Shown piece after piece: positions 4,956 to 6,341 of a stretch of DNA of 6,341 nucleotides. How positions within the stretch are numbered: the stretch's first letter is position 1; every line of letters begins with the position of its first letter. The notes beneath the pieces were generated by a model that did no database searches, was not told the DNA's origin, and saw nothing but the letters and a program-made list of their open reading frames with translations. The stretch is from Alphaproteobacteria bacterium (GTDB lineage Bacteria > Pseudomonadota > Alphaproteobacteria > Micropepsales > Micropepsaceae): the NCBI GenBank assembly GCA_019508105.1, contig JAEKMB010000313.1, positions 1 to 6,341 on the forward strand. Direction: 5' to 3'. The translations under genes and the position numbers were made by a program.

Positions 4956-6341
4956 ATGGGCTTGCCGCCGAAACAGGGTCTTTATGACCCCGCGAATGAG
5001 CATGACGCCTGCGGCGTCGGCTTTGTCGCGAACATCAAGGGCGCCAAGTCCCATGACATCATCGGGCTGGGTCTGCAGCTTCTCATCAACCTGGATCATC
5101 GGGGCGCGGTGGGCGCCGATCCCCTAGTGGGCGATGGCGCCGGCATCCTGATTCAGATTCCCGACCCCCTGTTCCGCGAATGGGCCAAACAGACGGGCGT
5201 CAATCTTCCCGAGCCGGGCAAGTATGCCGTGGCCATGTGTTTCCTGCCGCGCGAAGCCAAGGCGCGCGAGATCGTGGTCAAGCAATTCGAGCATTTCATC
5301 AAGCTCGAAGGCCAGAAGCTTCTGGGCTGGCGCGATGTGCCGACCGATCCGGCGGGGCTCGGCAAGACCGTGCTGGATGGCATGCCACTGATCCGCCAGG
5401 CGATCATTGCCGCCGGTCCGCACATCAAGAGCCAGGACCAGTTTGAACGCAAGCTGCTGACCATCAGGAAGCAGGCACAGAACCCGCTGGCGGATCTGGC
5501 CAAGAAGCACAAGCTGCCCGCCATCCAGCAGCTTTATATGCCCAGCCTGTCCACCCGCACCGTGGTCTATAAGGGCCTGCTGCTGGCCCATGATGTGGGC
5601 CGCTTTTACCGCGACTTGCAGAACCCGCTCACCGTCTCGGCGGTGGCGCTGGTGCATCAGCGTTTCTCCACCAACACTTTCCCGTCCTGGAAGCTGGCGC
5701 ACCCTTACCGCTACATCGCCCATAATGGCGAGATCAACACGGTGCGCGGCAACGTCAACTGGATGAATGCGCGCCGCCGCGGCATGGAATCCGAATTGCT
5801 CGGACCTGACCTCGACAAGATGTGGCCGCTGATTCCGCACGGCCAGTCCGACACCGCCTGCCTGGACAATGCGCTGGAGCTTTTGGTGGCCGGCGGCTAT
5901 CCGCTCGCCCATGCCGTGATGATGCTGATCCCCGAAGCCTGGGCCGGCAACAAGAGCATGGATGCCCAGCGCAAGGCGTTCTACGAATATCACGCCGCGT
6001 TGATGGAGCCCTGGGACGGCCCCGCTGCCATCGCCTTCACCGATGGCCGCCAGATCGGCGCTACCCTGGACCGCAACGGCCTGCGGCCCGCGCGCTATAT
6101 CGAAACCGAGGACGATCTGGTGATCCTGGCCTCGGAATCGGGCGTGATCCCGGTGCCCGAGGAGAAGATCAAGCGCAAGTGGCGCCTGCAGCCCGGCAAG
6201 ATGCTGCTGATCGATTTCGAAGAGGGCCGCATTGTCGAGGATGAGGAGATCAAACAGAAATTCTCCGCCGCCGAGCCTTATGAGGATTGGCTGAAGGCCG
6301 CCCAGTTCAAGCTGGAAGACCTGCCCGACCTGCCCGAAGAC
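4956..6341 (+). CDS. gltB: Glutamate synthase (NADPH-GOGAT) large subunit, N-terminal 462 residues
   Basis: Large (alpha) subunit of glutamate synthase, which converts glutamine plus 2-oxoglutarate into two glutamates in the cytoplasm with the small subunit GltD. The full protein is about 1,500 residues; the window holds the class II glutamine amidotransferase domain and the start of the linker to the central domain. Landmarks: EHDACGVGFV with C19 as the predicted mature N-terminal nucleophile after removal of an 18-residue propeptide; DHRGAVGADPLVGDGAGI (47-64); HQRFSTNTFPSW (234-245); HNGEIN (256-261), matching the NG element of the oxyanion hole; DRNGLRPARY (372-381); and SESGV (393-397). 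The frame is open to the window end. Start choice is uncertain: ATG 4956 has GGGG 5 nt upstream, while in-frame ATG 4941 and GTG 4929 (GGGGAG 3 nt upstream) would give 23- or 27-residue propeptides; the frame is closed by TGA at 4905. gltD is not in the window. Confidence 0.96.
   Translation, partial: MGLPPKQGLYDPANEHDACGVGFVANIKGAKSHDIIGLGLQLLINLDHRGAVGADPLVGDGAGILIQIPDPLFREWAKQTGVNLPEPGKYAVAMCFLPREAKAREIVVKQFEHFIKLEGQKLLGWRDVPTDPAGLGKTVLDGMPLIRQAIIAAGPHIKSQDQFERKLLTIRKQAQNPLADLAKKHKLPAIQQLYMPSLSTRTVVYKGLLLAHDVGRFYRDLQNPLTVSAVALVHQRFSTNTFPSWKLAHPYRYIAHNGEINTVRGNVNWMNARRRGMESELLGPDLDKMWPLIPHGQSDTACLDNALELLVAGGYPLAHAVMMLIPEAWAGNKSMDAQRKAFYEYHAALMEPWDGPAAIAFTDGRQIGATLDRNGLRPARYIETEDDLVILASESGVIPVPEEKIKRKWRLQPGKMLLIDFEEGRIVEDEEIKQKFSAAEPYEDWLKAAQFKLEDLPDLPED

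Noticed and set aside
4794..5099. 101-codon minus-strand frame across the gltB start
   Set aside because: No recognisable protein features, overlaps the conserved gltB N-terminus including the nucleophile cysteine, and its last part is just the divergent control region.
5124..5993. 289-codon minus-strand open frame antisense to gltB
   Set aside because: Complementary shadow of a strongly conserved gltB amidotransferase domain.
1..6341. Mobile element, CRISPR, tRNA or a novel defence system
   Set aside because: I found no transposase, array of repeats, cloverleaf or unexplained gene; the window is filled by a known SOS cassette and gltB.

Overview
The window is GC-rich, dense chromosomal DNA that looks alphaproteobacterial. 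Three things point there: an imuA-imuB-dnaE2 mutagenesis cassette, a perfect GTTC-N7-GTTC LexA operator (the alphaproteobacterial SOS box), and a GltB N-terminus of the alphaproteobacterial type. Genus cannot be decided from the sequence alone. No rRNA, tRNA, CRISPR array, insertion sequence or attachment site is visible.

Layout. Positions 1-4712 hold a tightly packed operon on the minus strand, read in the order imuA (4712-3963), imuB (4054-2522), dnaE2/imuC (2525 to beyond position 1). The genes overlap by 92 nt (imuA/imuB) and 4 nt (imuB/dnaE2, ATGA), so they are probably co-transcribed and translationally coupled. Positions 4713-4955 form a 243-bp divergent control region. From about 4956 to the window end, gltB, the large subunit of glutamate synthase, runs on the plus strand and is cut by the window edge after 462 codons. 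dnaE2 and gltB both run off the ends, so neither has a stop codon inside the window. I translated dnaE2 base by base and found 841 open codons with no in-frame stop, and gltB likewise for 462 codons.

How it works together. imuA-imuB-dnaE2 is the SOS-inducible translesion synthesis and mutagenesis module of bacteria that lack UmuDC. ImuB is a Y-family-like protein without catalytic acids that acts as the hub. ImuA is a RecA-like accessory without a Walker A lysine. DnaE2 is the error-prone C-family polymerase, and its three catalytic aspartates are present here. The LexA box covers the predicted imuA start codon and lies immediately downstream of a TTGACT/CATTAT promoter. That predicts tight LexA repression and a nearly leaderless imuA transcript. 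gltB is an unrelated central nitrogen-assimilation gene that shares only the divergent promoter region. That region also holds a candidate sigma-54 element pointing at gltB, a Fur-like 15-mer, and overlapping alternative hairpins; all of these are tentative.

Nothing here amounts to a wholly undescribed system. The points most worth checking are the operator-on-start-codon arrangement, the possible sigma-54 control of gltB, and the lack of an obvious beta-clamp motif in ImuB.
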